In this document: positions 24,162 through 35,448 of the stretch, piece by piece
How the letters are laid out: every line of letters begins with the position of its first letter
Numbering within the stretch: position 1 is the first letter of the stretch
Translations under genes and position numbers: made by a program
Source of the DNA: Emergomyces orientalis
Lineage: Eukaryota; Ascomycota; Eurotiomycetes; Onygenales; Ajellomycetaceae
Direction: 5' to 3'
DNA: 64,000 nucleotides
Assembly (NCBI GenBank): GCA_002110485.1
Contig: MOWL01000046.1
Coordinates: 744,001-808,000 of the forward strand
Notes under the pieces: model-generated
Seen by the model: the letters and a program-made list of their open reading frames with translations, nothing else
Told to the model about the DNA's origin: nothing
Database searches by the model: none

Positions 24162-25706
24162 TCACGTAGTTCCTCTAGGTTTGGACTTTGCTTCTTTTTT
24201 AGCCTTTGCCTCCTCTTTCTTTTTCTTCTTCTGCAGCTCCAACTTTTCCTCATGCTTGCGTTTCAAAGTAGCTTTTTCCTGCTCAGTCTTTGCAATCGGT
24301 TTGAAAAAACCTTCCAGTCGAGATTGCTGTGCTGTTTTTAAGTTTTTCTGTAGCCGTGCGGCGGCGTTGCGGACTCGATCTTCGCTGAATGCCTTCTCCT
24401 CAACAAGAAATTTCACCAGCCCTTCCACATCGGGTGCCTCCCACTTAATGTCGCAATCAGGGTGGTCCGCTTTGCGGACATCGGGGTCGAAGAAGAGTTC
24501 CCGAGCATCTTTATATGGCCAATCCTCGGGGATGGTGTATTTCTTCTTCGGGTCAGATTCGATGGCCTCTACGACCTTTTCTAAGGAGCCGTGGTCGCGT
24601 ATCAATTTTAGGGCAGTGTTAGGGCCGACTTTGGGAATGGGATCGAGGTAGTCGCAGCCAAGAAGGATGCAGAGGTCGACGAACTGAACGAGTGAAGGAT
24701 TAGCAACTGAAAGGTAAACACGAGGGGAGCGCACTGTTCACAGTTCTTCTGGAATTAACTCACTTGTTTCCTATCCATGTCTAAGCCCTCTAGAACGCGG
24801 TCTAGATGTATTTCCAGAATTGGTTCCTTGCGTTGCTCACTGAAAGTTAGATGTCGCAGTAAGATTGGTGAATCAAAGCACAATGTATCCATATCTTCCG
24901 ACGCAGCGGCATAAACCTTGCCAGCCCTTGCAAGTACAGCACACTGCGCTTCTGCTTCAGTTGGGGCGTCAATGTATGGCACACCCATAAGTTTCAACAG
25001 CTTTTTACATTCCTCATTATGTTCGCGCGTTACTCTGACGGTTCGTCTCGAGAACTTTTCCACATCCTCCGCAGTGCCGACTTCCTTTGCTTCCTCGTGG
25101 GCTTCTGCGGCCTCTGACTTGCGCATAAATCGCTTAGCCAATTCTCCGGACTTGAGTTTCGGAGGGGCACCGTCGAATACGTAAACGGGTTTAATGCCAT
25201 TGTCAACGATGCGGAGAGTGCGGTAGAACATGCCCATGAGATGTGAGGTTGTTTCGCCGGTTTCGCTCATAAGCTGTTGACCATCCGAGCGGACGGCGAT
25301 GAGGAAGCTGTAGATGCTCATGGAGCTGTATATGGATTATTAGTTGAATATCAATGAACCGGAAAGCATTGTTGTATGACATACGCATCCTACACGAAAT
25401 GGAAGTAGGGACAATGGTCAGCATAGTTCGGAAACTCTTAGCGCAGGGATGGTTAGGAAGCTTGAGTAAGATACAGCAGAGAAAGTACGTACAATTGCAA
25501 CTTTCCGGCCGAAATGATTTTTGATTTCACCTGTTTTGATTGCATCGGGAGCATTCTCCTGAATTATTTGGTACAAATCTGGAAACGTAGTCACACAAAC
25601 ATCAGAACATTCCCGTGGTCCACACTGTGACAAGCCATTGTACCTGAATCTTTTTGGAAGACAGACATCAAAGCATTGAGGGAGATAACTTACGTTTTAT
25701 TCCCAT
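24162..25706 (-). CDS. fen1: Flap endonuclease 1 (structure-specific 5' nuclease)
   Basis: Five exons join in frame: 25706-25694 (13 nt), 25578-25493, 25389-25385 (5 nt), 25325-24764 and 24683-24162, giving 395 aa, the normal FEN1 length. The protein starts MGIKHLYQIIQENAPDAIK. The N and I nuclease regions hold the metal ligands Asp34 (IDAS), Asp in VYVFDGAPP, Glu in PTEAEAQCA, Asp in SEDMDTLCF and Asp in LLGCDYLDPIPKVGP. The C-terminal region has QSRLEGFFKP, a PCNA-interacting (PIP) box, then a lysine-rich nuclear-targeting tail. It cuts 5' flaps in Okazaki-fragment maturation and long-patch base excision repair. The 5-nt exon GATGC lies between a TAG acceptor and a GTATGT donor and supplies the Asp34 codon; no other junction keeps the frame and this residue. 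Confidence 0.96.
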
Positions 25707-25925
25707 TTTCAATCGCGCACTGGGGTGCGACCTGGGTATCTTGGTCTCTGGTAAGATCTGAGCGTTACGCAGGTTCTGGGTTGAGATGTTGCTTTAAAAT
25801 GCAATAGATTGATATTCTGTAAGGCGCTGAGTCAATTTTATAGTTTATATGGAGAGTAAAAGAGATCAAGGGAAAGTTAAAACCGTTATATCCCACTTCC
25901 AAGGCGCCGTTCATGCTGATTTTAG

Positions 25926-25983
25926 TCGCGAGATCGCGATCAAGGTAGGCGCGTTATATTCCACGTGACGTCACGACGTAATA
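25926..25983. promoter_or_regulatory. Cluster of palindromic motifs upstream of FEN1, including an overlapping E-box and CRE
   Basis: Within 60 nt, starting about 220 nt upstream of the FEN1 ATG, lie TCGCGA (25926-25931), GATCGCGATC (25932-25941), GGCGCG, and a compound CACGTG (25971-25976) overlapping TGACGTCA (25975-25982). CACGTG is the classic bHLH E-box and TGACGTCA the ATF/CREB site. The function is inferred from the motifs only. Confidence 0.5.
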
Positions 25984-28900
25984 ATACCAAATTAGGATTA
26001 GCGTAATTATGACTAAATTAGCGCTTTAGGCGCTTCCCCCTGGACTGTTTGTTGCTGGTTGGTGAGCTTGACACTCTAAAATCAATCGAATTCAATATTT
26101 TCTCTTAATATGATTATCGGATGTTGCCAGGAAGTTACCTGATATATTCTGGATTTGCGCGTTTCTCTCTCTCTCTCTCTCTGCCTAGAAATTGTTCGGT
26201 TCATCGTATCAAAACTATCAAGCTCTGACGGTGTGTCTGGATTCCAATTCGCCTGCGATAGGAGGTCAGGACGGTGTCATTGCCGTGCGTACAATTCTGT
26301 GTGTCAGTGTTTGCAGTTGAGGAACGGTTAGCTAAACAAAGCCAGGTAGCTTTATCCAAGGATCCTCGCCTTATTTGGACTTCTAGAATTCGAAGGATTC
26401 CAAAATTCTCAATTTTTGTCAGAGCCCAGTGAACCTTCCAAGACCGAGCCCCCTGGGACTAAGTATAACTGAAAAATATGCGCCGCTTAGACTGGTTGAC
26501 TTCTATTTTCACCGCTTTTTGGTTTGTGCTGACTGGGCGGGGAAATCTTCATTTAATGGCCCAGTGTGTTTGATAGAATCCTCAAGCTCTCTCCTTTAAG
26601 GGCAAGTTGAAATTTCGCACAAGAATTACATATCGAGAAGGCCGTTCTTCCCTCTTTCTTTTCCTTTTGGTTTTAGCCAAAGTCTGAACCCAAGGGCGCT
26701 CATAATCCCGAGCCTTTGTAATTGCACATGGCTTTCGTTACTTCCGTTCTCCTCACGTAGGTGTACCGGAGCAACGTTGGAAGCCCTCCCCGTCGTCCCC
26801 GTATGGTTTGGAGTCCATGGATGATTGGCAGGGTCGAGAAAATTATGTTTAGATGATCGACCCCAGGGCGCAGTCTATCACAAAATTTCTTTGATCTTCA
26901 TTGGCCAATTCAACAGCGATTGATCTTAGCTCCAACCATATTTTGAGCCAAGTTTAATGGATGGCGCCCGTGCCTGATCCAGTTAAATGAACTCTGAGGA
27001 GCATTGCCATGATATGAGGTACCACGAATAATTCAACCAGCCTGTTTTTGGTCCAGTCATCGATGACATGGAAATACCATCGAATATCATGTAGATTGTA
27101 TGTATGTTTTATTTTCGGGCTAGCTGAATTAACTTGCTTCCACGTATCATGTGCTGCAGCAGTCAACCACCATTGAGTAATAGCCTGAAAGTGTTATCGA
27201 ATCCGTGCTATTTTTGGTGAATTGCAAGATATTCTCCTTGAATGTTGCGGTTAGTGATTACCCAGCTAACAATAAACAGGGTCCGTTGTTCCCTTCTCCG
27301 TGAACTCTGATAATCTAAAATCAAATTAGGAATGTAAATAATAATGATCCCATACCAAGTTATGGAAGCTACTGTGGCTACAAATGTATCTATATTTTGA
27401 TCCCTAGCGCGCGACTTTTAATCAATGTTGAGCCGGGATTCTGGTCCTAAAATTTTGAATAATTTGGAGTCGAGGAGGCAAAGGATCACAGGTAACACCG
27501 CCTAATTTGTAAAGACCAAATCAACTACATAGTTTCCAAGGCTCTATTCGAAGCCATGATAGTCAAGCCCCAGAACCTCACCGCTAGCTTTTGGAGCTCT
27601 CTGGGACAGCATTCACCCTAACGCCCTCAACATCCTTTGGCTAGCTGAATAAACAGCAGTTGGGCTGACGGTAATGCATGTCTTTCAACCAAAGGCTGGC
27701 GGACACCCTGGGGTGTGGGATGACGTCTATTCAGGTAAGGGGTAGAACATGGTGAGCCAATGCCAGCAGAATAGAATAAAGAAAGCTAGTTATAGTTTTC
27801 TATACAGCCAATTGTCCTGAATCGAAATCCTTTTCTGGTCTAAATATATTCAAGAGGAGAAGGGGTTGTAGCTATCCTTGTAGAAAGGTAGTTAATATCA
27901 AAAGGATTAACATTGGTTATTTGCTAGTAGAGCGAGCTAGCTAACAGCTAACGATCCGCACTGTAGAGACCCGCAAAAGATGAACAACATCTGGAGGTGG
28001 GCTTGCCCGGTCAAGTCTCGACTCCTGTACAGATTGAAGTGTCCGCGCATGGACGATCCAGGGCTATGATTTTCTTTGAAAACTCACTTCAAGAAATAAT
28101 GACACCATTTACTGTTACACCGATGTCAGAAAAACTGATATTTGACTTCCTAAAGGTGTATACGGGATGAAATTTGGGCTTGCTTTTGGGTCGCGCCTAA
28201 TACATTCTCATAATTATGAATGTACTATGTAAAGTGAAATTGATGTATTTGCCACCTACATTTTTCGATAGCTTGGAGCAGCTCTCACCATGGTATGCTT
28301 GATTAAAATGGCTAAGAGCCCCCAAACCATGAAACCCCTTTGGTATGAACTTACTAGTTCCCATCTCTTTCATTTAGTTGTCCTGGCGGCATTATTTTGC
28401 AGGTGCGCCTTGCTTGGTAGCCCTCTTCTCTCATCCCCACCTCATTCTGTAGCTTCTGGCGATTGAGTTGGCAGAAAGTAAATCTTGAACTTTCTTTTTA
28501 GATATGGGCCCTAGCTCAAATGCTAGCAAGCCTGGCGGGAATTCTTCGGAATCGTTCCTTCCCGTTGGTTTCGTAAAATTCGTCCTGTGGCCAAGTTTAA
28601 TACGTGACTGGCTCCCTGGGATATGTGCATGGAGGAGTTGTAATGGTTCAACTCAGCGAATGAGAACCTATAGGTGCTGCAACGCACAGCCAAGAGCAAA
28701 ATCAGATCCAAAAGTTGAGCATTACAATTCCCAGTTGTACCCGGGTAGGAAGGGTAGGTTCCCAAGCAAGAGATATCCCAAATATCAGGCAGCCGGTGGG
28801 GAGAAAATATTGCCAACTAATAGGAGCCATCATACCCAAAATAAAAAACAATAACGTTGAAAAAGGGGTGGCTTGACAGAAGAACAATATGACTGAACAA

Positions 28901-29127
28901 GATATGAGAAAACACAAGGGGGGATTACAGAGGTGGGCTAGAAATGAAGACAACATACCGCAACAAAACGGGTATAAATAGTCCCACATACCCCACGAGA
29001 AGGTGGAATTATTTGAAGATCAATCTCCGAGTACTTCAAAGTCCTTCATATTTCCCAATCAACAAACTCTTTTTGCGAATATTGTACCTCTTTTAAATCT
29101 CATTCTTCACCCACATAACAAGTCAAA
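25984..29127. other. Gene-poor intergenic region
   Basis: More than 3 kb contain no frame with a recognised domain. A (TC)n run lies at 26164-26182. Frames at 28504-28854 (+) and 28702-28989 (-) overlap each other and lack gene-like features. The last 150 nt form the promoter and 5' leader of the small secreted protein gene. Confidence 0.55.
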
Positions 29128-29506
29128 ATGAAGCTCTCTACTGTGTTCATTGCCTCCTTGGCCGCAGTTGCCTCTGCCCAGCAACAAAAGAAAATTTGTT
29201 TAGACGTTTCAGCCAACGTCGACAACCAAGAAGCCCGTGATTTGTTTCAATGTAGCGTCGGTCTTCTTAACGGGATCGGGCGCGGCGAAACTGGAAACAA
29301 AGCCTCGTGTGACATGTTGAGATGTCTCCAGAACTACGCGGCCAGATACAACAGAGGAGGGCTTTTTGCAAGAGCCTCAATGATCCTTGACCCTATTTGT
29401 CTTTTAGGTAAGTCAAATTTTTTTTTTCCATTTTTTTTCTTCATCCTTTTTTTGAGGAAAAACAGTGGGCTTTCCTTTAACATTACCCGCGAACAATATT
29501 CGCTGA
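29128..29506 (+). CDS. Small secreted protein, uncharacterised
   Basis: Two exons, 29128-29407 and 29466-29506, join in frame to give 106 aa. The donor is GTAAGT, and the intron has a T-rich tract before the CAG acceptor. The first 18 residues (MKLSTVFIASLAAVASAQ) form a textbook fungal signal peptide ending in Ala-x-Ala. The mature part has five cysteines (in KICLDV, FQCSVG, ASCDMLRC and PIC) and no recognised domain. The upstream leader ends CACATAACAAGTCAAAATG, a good fungal start context. It may be an effector-like or cell-surface protein. The second exon adds only 13 codons and is the weaker part of the model; reading on through the intron gives a 132-aa alternative. Confidence 0.6.
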
Positions 29507-31587
29507 GAATGTGGCTAAACCTATGATAGCTTTCTAAGTATGATTGCATTCGAACACGAATAGTTCTAACGAGAACGTCCTCTGCCCTTGTTTATGACTG
29601 TAAAAACAAAATCGAAGTGTGGTCTCGAGATGGGATATTCCGTTGGACTTTGTTGAGGATGACATCGAGGTAGAGAAGGGTCTGATGGATTTGTGAGGAC
29701 CCATGAGGGCGTAGAATAGAACACTGATTATGGCGATGAGAAGTTGAGAGTTGGTCGTTGATGCCCACATTCCTTCAATAATTTTCGGGGCTTGCCTAAA
29801 TAGCTACCTTGGGACAGGCTGCCATCGATTCATACTGTATCATGAATATCAATCAGCGTCTCATTTATCCTGAACAGTTAGCAACCATACATTTGACCAC
29901 GCTGTTATAGTCCTAATAACTGTAGTTTACTGTGACTAGTTAGACTGAATTGTAGTTGTATGTATGGGCTTGGCTGAGAACAATACTTAAAAAAAGCCCA
30001 TTGAAAGCCCTCAATTGTTACAACTTTGCCAGCAGCAAGATTGAGCTTGCCTTGTGCAATGTGACAGTTTTCCCCCTCCATCCCGAAGACGAGGGGGAAT
30101 AATGCCATAAATCGCGTGGAGTTTCCGTCACCTAAAAGTTGTCGATACCACAGCTCCCATATCCGCGGAGGCTGTGGTGACGCTTTTCAGACTTTCCATC
30201 TTGATGAGGAGAGCGGATTTGAAATTAGGATACCTTTTGAGGTTACGTAGACATGGTCGAGCTAAAGAGCAGGCCATAATTATCCAGTGGCGGGTAGGTC
30301 CTGCTAGCTGATGATAGAGCTGTGTGTAACTTGATTCCACCTAGCGAAGTTTACAGCAACAAGAGGACGTTTAGTATGGTTGGAAATCTCGGGCTGCCAG
30401 TGATTGTCTAGCGCTAATTTTGCCATGGAAGCCAATAATATTGCTTACCGCGTTAAGATGGGCCTTATGATTGGATGACCTGTGAACCTTAAGACTACTA
30501 CCTTAATCGAACGTCCCCCACAGTAGCCGGGAAGCGACAATGGAGCCCTGGAGGGTTGAGGAAAAGTTTTGCGACACGCATTTCTTCGTCCCCCGAAGAG
30601 CTTGGCCGCCAAAAGTGGTTTATTGAGAGGTTAAATAGGCCCCCGCCAGAAGCTATTTCTTTCCTCAACTCAACTCTCTCCATCAGAGAGTCGGCGGAAG
30701 AATACGAATGTCATGAATCGAATGATGCAACATAAATGGAACCAACCTCACAACAGTTGAACCCATGAAGATAGTGCTAATCACTTTATCAAGAGTTTTT
30801 GTTTTATACTTGTACGTTTTATATTTGTTATTGTCCGGTAAATTTTTTTTTTTTTTTTTTTTTTTTGGGCCTCGCCTTTCTTATGGGTATCTGAGTAAGG
30901 AAGGTGACAGATGAAAATTACGATTTCTAAATGTGATTAAACAAAACTCTCATTTTATAAAAGACACAATTACTCGTCGCCTGACGGAATAAGTTTGTCA
31001 CCTGCATACCTACTAGAGAGCAAGGTTAATTTATCTTCCTTTCACAACCACCATTTTTCAGCCCCATAATCTCTGCTCCAACGACCTTTTAGCAGGAACG
31101 CCTGATTTTCAACTATGAAATTTTATTACCATCATTACTACTTCGCTGGAGCCAGCCAACTGTTTCTCACAGTTAGCCCTGTTTCCGTTCCCGATCGCTG
31201 TTCTAATTTCGTTATCGAATATCTCTTTGCCATTAAAATTGAACGAGGGCTTCCAATGTTTGTACATTGAGTTGGGAGGGAGAGGCTAATGACGTCATAA
31301 GTTACACAGGCCACACCACTTATTAGGGGACCAAATTAGTGTCCTTGTGAGGGATAGTATTGATATCACCCTTTCCACTATCATCGGCCCGAAGCAAGGC
31401 ACGCTGATCATGCCTAGGGATCTAACAACGCGGGGAAACAATTACCGAGGCTATCCACTTTTGTCTGCCTGATTGGAAGTGATATGATACAGAGAAATTT
31501 TTCAGGAGTAATGGACAGTTTGATTTGACGTGTTCTATTTCAAAATTTTGGCTCCAGATAACCAACCGTATTCAAACCCTGTCGACT
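29507..31587. other. Intergenic region without a supported gene
   Basis: About 2 kb of AT-rich sequence with a 24-T run at 30843-30866. No domain-bearing frame is seen on either strand. Confidence 0.55.
30843..30866. repeat. Poly(T) tract, 24 nt
   Basis: An uninterrupted T-run lies in intergenic DNA. It could be the poly(A) end of an old minus-strand retrocopy, but no related body or target-site duplication was recognised. Confidence 0.9.
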
Positions 31588-32710
31588 ATGGCTTCGGCTC
31601 CTACGCGGCTCCGGCAGCTTGCGCTTGTAGTGCATGACCTCAAAAGGGCGGAATATCTTTTGGTATGAAGAGGAGCAAGACAATTGTCCTTTTCCAATCC
31701 CCTCGCTAAACAAAACAACAACAACAAATAATAATAATAATAATAATAATTAGACAAAAGTTATCGGAACGGAGGTTGTGTTCGTTGATCCAAATGTCGC
31801 AGTATGGGGTCTGGAGAATTTTATCGGTAAGGGAGATCGTAAATCCAGTGTCCTGCTTTATTACATTCACTCATATACCATATTAGTGGCCGTAGGGGGA
31901 GACTTCATTGAGGTGAGTAGTTGCTCTCCCCAAGCTATACGCGCCTTTCCATTTAAACGTCCATTCAGGTGGTTTCGCCCACAACCCCCAACGCAACAGC
32001 GGCTAGACTCCTGTCAAAAAAGGGAGATGGTGGGTACATGATCATAATGCAGACAGTGGACGCTAGGAAGCAACGCCTTCACATCGAGTCCAAAGGACTG
32101 GGTAAAGTGATTGTTGCACGTGAACACGCGGATAGCATATTCATACAATATCACCCTAAGGGGATTAGAGGTATGGTTTGGCACTTTCAGTATACCCAGC
32201 ATCTATACCCCTACTCATCTATCTTTGAAATGAAAAGGGGGCGTAATACCGGAACTTGACTCCCATGAAATTACACCAGCAAACCCAGAGCCGGTGACAT
32301 CGCGTTTCGCACCTTGGCATGCTTGTGGCACGGACTATAATTCCTATTTAAGGGGAATGAAGCGCACTGCAGACTTGCATCTTGTCGATGTTACCTGTCG
32401 TCTGGCGCCAGGGGATATGGACATAGACGCCGCGCTAAAGCAGTGGGAGGAGACATTCGGAGTCTCAAGGAGCCCTGAATCCCTGGCATTCACGAATGCA
32501 CGCATGCGCTTCCTGGAGGGGATGGAGGGGAAGAGTGAAGGACTCGCGGATATTACAATAGCTGTACAGGGGGAAGAGAGGCTAAAGGGGATATTTAATA
32601 GGGCTAGAGAACTCAACCTTCCATTTGGTGACGGATGGGTGGAAATGCTTGGGGTCCGGTGGTGTTTTGTGGCAGCGGATGAGGGGAGAGAGCAGGAGAG
32701 TAAGTTATAG
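31588..32710 (+). CDS. VOC/glyoxalase-like domain protein
   Basis: Five exons join in frame: 31588-31662, 31754-31826, 31887-31912 (26 nt), 31969-32170 and 32238-32710, giving 282 aa. The start LRQLALVVHDLKRAEYLLTKVIG matches the beta-alpha entry of a VOC module, and the next strand pair (VWGLENFIVAVGGDFIEVVSP) resembles the Glyoxalase_3 type, in which FIE carries a possible metal ligand. A second half starts near residue 145 (FAPWHACGTDYNSYL) and ends in a last beta strand (VEMLGVRWCFVAADE). Members act on diverse small molecules; the activity here is unknown. Intron 1 holds an (AAC)n(AAT)n repeat right up to its acceptor. Its neighbours are a small secreted protein and an ankyrin pseudogene. 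Confidence 0.72.
31715..31750. repeat. (AAC)n(AAT)n microsatellite inside intron 1
   Basis: The compound trinucleotide repeat ends next to the TAG acceptor of intron 1 of the VOC gene, replacing the usual pyrimidine tract. Length changes here would move the branch point relative to the acceptor. Confidence 0.85.
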
Positions 32711-33258
32711 AAGTGCTTACAGAGTCAATGCCTAAAGATGAGTTTCTGTCAGGAGAATTCTTGACATTTACACTGCTGTAAAATGGATCAGTCATATACA
32801 AAGGCTTTTATGGGCTTTTATGGCTTTAACACTAATCGGTTAGATAATGGAGAAAAGACGATAAACTGGAACCGGGTGTGCCTTCAAGGCGGTTTTCGGC
32901 TTCATAAATTGCGAGTGAAATTCCGATAAGTTTAATAGAACTAAACTTTTGAGAGCCTATGCCGTGGCCCTGACGATATCGATCAACGTTCTCCTGTAAT
33001 TGAAGATTTAGTGCTTATTGGGCAGGGCATTTCCAGTTCGGTGGTCGTATTCCCGTAACAACTTGGACTACAGCCTTCCTCTCTTCAGCCAGGTCGTGCT
33101 AGCGTGGTGTCTGCGAATTGTAATCCTTCGAAGCGTACTAAAAGAGGAATCCTGGCCTCATGATCCGGCGAAGCTGAATTAATGTCTTTCCTTCGTCCCC
33201 CCTCTGAGCGGAAAATGAGAGAGGGGGGTTCCAACCCCGAAAGCCTTGAATATTTAGA
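32711..33258. other. Intergenic region
   Basis: No gene is seen in these 548 nt between the VOC gene and the ankyrin pseudogene. Confidence 0.6.
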
Positions 33259-34372
33259 TTAATACGCTTGTTGTCCGAAAGAGCCTTGACGGCATCTCTG
33301 TGACCTTTTAGCACGGCTACCCCCAGTGCCGTTAGGCCATATGAAGATTTGATGTCTAGAGAAATACGCTGGTCGTGCAGTAGTATCCAAATAGTGTCTG
33401 CATAGCCGCATTTGCGGCCATCCGAAGCGGTGTACGGCCGATAAAATCCATAGTATTCGGGTCACAACGTTCTGGTCCAGTGGCAACCGGATCATTTCTT
33501 TGCTTTTGCCTTCGCTCTGGCTGCATGACGCTGCTCGGAATAGAGGGGTCCATCCATCTTCATTTTTGCATGTAGGATCCACGTCATTCCAAACTTAGTA
33601 GATATCTCACCACCTCTACATTGGAGCCCCTCGCAGCCTCCACGAGGAGTTTTGTGCCCCATTTCTCCCTGTAGCGGAGCCCGAATTCTATTTTGTCAAA
33701 GATAATCTTCACCATTTCGTGCTGTTCCCCAGTGGCAGGCGTCTTAAACAGGCGAAGGCTGCTCCATAGTGTCATCAAGCGTTGGACTCTATCCATCCGT
33801 ATTCAGAAGGAGCCTGACAATTGGCTCGTATCCACATTCTACTGGATCGTACAAGGGTGTCGAGCCTTGTCCATTATGACAGCATTTATCGATCCCCACT
33901 ATATCAAGTAGAAGCCTAACTGTAGCTTCGTGGCCTGATCTTGCTGCCAACTGGGGAGCCCTCTCGTGGCCTCGCGCCCAAATGGCGATAATTAGGGCCA
34001 AAGTCATTGTCCAACAGCACTTTCAACTGAAACGTGCCCCTGTAGGATCGCTGGTTTGAGGGATTTCCGGTGACCTGGGATAAATGCTCTTCTTTCCGAC
34101 AGTAGCCTCACTACTGCAGAATGTCCGTTGTCCACAGCAAGAAGAAGTGCTCCTCCATATCTGGCACCAGCAGCTCCGTCATTGCCTAGTGCTTTCTGTG
34201 CTGTTTCTTCCTGGCCGTGCAACGCTGCCCATATTATTGCTGGAGGCCTAAGTGTATCCCACCGCACAGTGAAGCGATACAGGTATTCCCACAAGGGGTT
34301 GGGTAGGAGCTTATTCGTCTGGGTGAAGCTGTTCATATCGGCACTTCCCCAATGGTCTCCCCTATTGCACAA
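33259..34372 (-). pseudogene. Degenerate ankyrin-repeat protein gene
   Basis: Ankyrin-like text runs along the minus strand but jumps between frames. 34372-34004 has LLLAVDNGHSAVVRLLSERRA. 34007-33789 has QLAARSGHEATVRLLLDI and GYEPIVRLLLNTD. 33796-33584 has LLVEAARGSNVEVVRYLLSLE. 33582-33259 has NEDGWTPLFRAASCS. The changes of frame, near 34020, 33960, 33800 and 33583, fall inside repeats, and no splice signals at these points restore a single frame. At least three disruptions make this a decayed copy of a multi-ankyrin gene of the kind common in filamentous fungi. Alternatively part is a real spliced gene with an incomplete model. Confidence 0.65.
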
Positions 34373-35253
34373 AGTAGTTCGTTAGGTAGGCCGAGGAGTT
34401 TGTTTCATGACAGGCAGTAAAAAAAGTTGGGCAAAATTTCTGAGTAATGGAGACGATTTCATGTTCTTCTGATATCTAACAACATCGCTCGCGAGGCGGA
34501 GGGGTTTTGATGCCAGAACTCGTTATAGCTCATGCAGCGTAGTCGAACCTTCTGGGTTCAAGACATACCTCACCATGCAGCTCGATGGAGTTGGGGTTGG
34601 TATCTCCCGCCAAGCATGGTAAATCAGTGTAAGTGTCGTGGACTAAATGCACAAATCAAGGTGGTCGTACTGCTGATAGTTGATGCATGTCACCAATTCA
34701 GGACGGCGATATTATGCCAAGCAGAGCCCCTTGCGCATGGGTTGTTGCGCTATGCTGGATTAGAGATATCTGTCACTGTCGTTGAAATAGAATTGGTTCA
34801 GGGAAGCAGTGCAGAAGATACAATTTTCGGGCCATTGGGTGCAGCAATGTCTTGGCAGCCATCGGTTTCTAGTTATGTTCTCGATTTTGACAGGGTAATA
34901 CACTTTCATACGCGAGTACGGCCTCCATATGATCATTTTCGGTGTAGGATTTCCGAAGCGGCGTCTGATCAATATCAGGGGCTCGTCAGTTGGAATTTGT
35001 TCCCCACAGCTCATCCCAAGCCCAATCAGTGCCATGGCTAACTTCAGCTTCCCACTGGCAATTCTCCGACATACGACAAAACATCTAGTCCCTTCACAGG
35101 CAATTGGACAACGCGTGCTAGCTGCCTGTAAGGGAAAATAATCAGTCTCTAAGTATTAGTTTTTATTCTAGTCTTGATCTTTTGTTCTATATTCTTCTCA
35201 CCCGTCCTCCAACCCCTTTATATTCATTCCCCAAGCAGACCGAAGGTTGTTGA
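34373..35253. other. Intergenic region; weak fragments only
   Basis: A 169-codon frame at 34532-35041 (+) has one stretch (LLRYAGLEISVTVVEIE) faintly like an FAD-monooxygenase entry, but no GxGxxG motif precedes it and no other motif follows. It is not called as a gene. Confidence 0.45.
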
Positions 35254-35448
35254 CTAATTCAGTAATATGTAGCTACTCACCGACCGTGCCTTGTTTCGAC
35301 GGTCCGGCCATGTTTCACATTCTCGAGGGTTATTGTTACTGCATACGCCAAAACAATCTTCGAAAATCAGCGGCTTTCTTGTGGCCGCTCCGTTCGTTCC
35401 GTTGATTGCGAACGTCAGCACTGTCGTCAAGAGGAGGAAGGCTTTCAT
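35254..35448 (-). CDS. Putative small secreted protein (model uncertain)
   Basis: A 64-codon frame starts MKAFLLLTTVLTFAINGTNG, a convincing signal peptide with a likely cut after about residue 20. It is followed by a short mature part with three cysteines (EDCFGVC and ECETWPDRR). A GTGAGT donor near 35278 suggests that a further exon replaces the last residues, but I could not fix its acceptor. No domain is recognised. It lies in a gene-poor region together with two other short secreted candidates. Confidence 0.4.
   Translation of the reverse strand: MKAFLLLTTVLTFAINGTNGAATRKPLIFEDCFGVCSNNNPRECETWPDRRNKARSVSSYILLN

Noticed and set aside
28504..28989. Overlapping frames of about 95-115 codons on both strands
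   Set aside because: They are antisense to each other, without a domain or splice logic, and lie in the upstream region of the small secreted protein gene.
30843..30866. Poly(T) tract as the end of a retrotransposon
   Set aside because: No reverse transcriptase text, no target-site duplication and no repeat body could be recognised next to it.
34532..35041. 169-codon plus-strand frame with an FAD-monooxygenase-like stretch
   Set aside because: Only one short similar stretch; the dinucleotide-binding GxGxxG and later motifs are absent.
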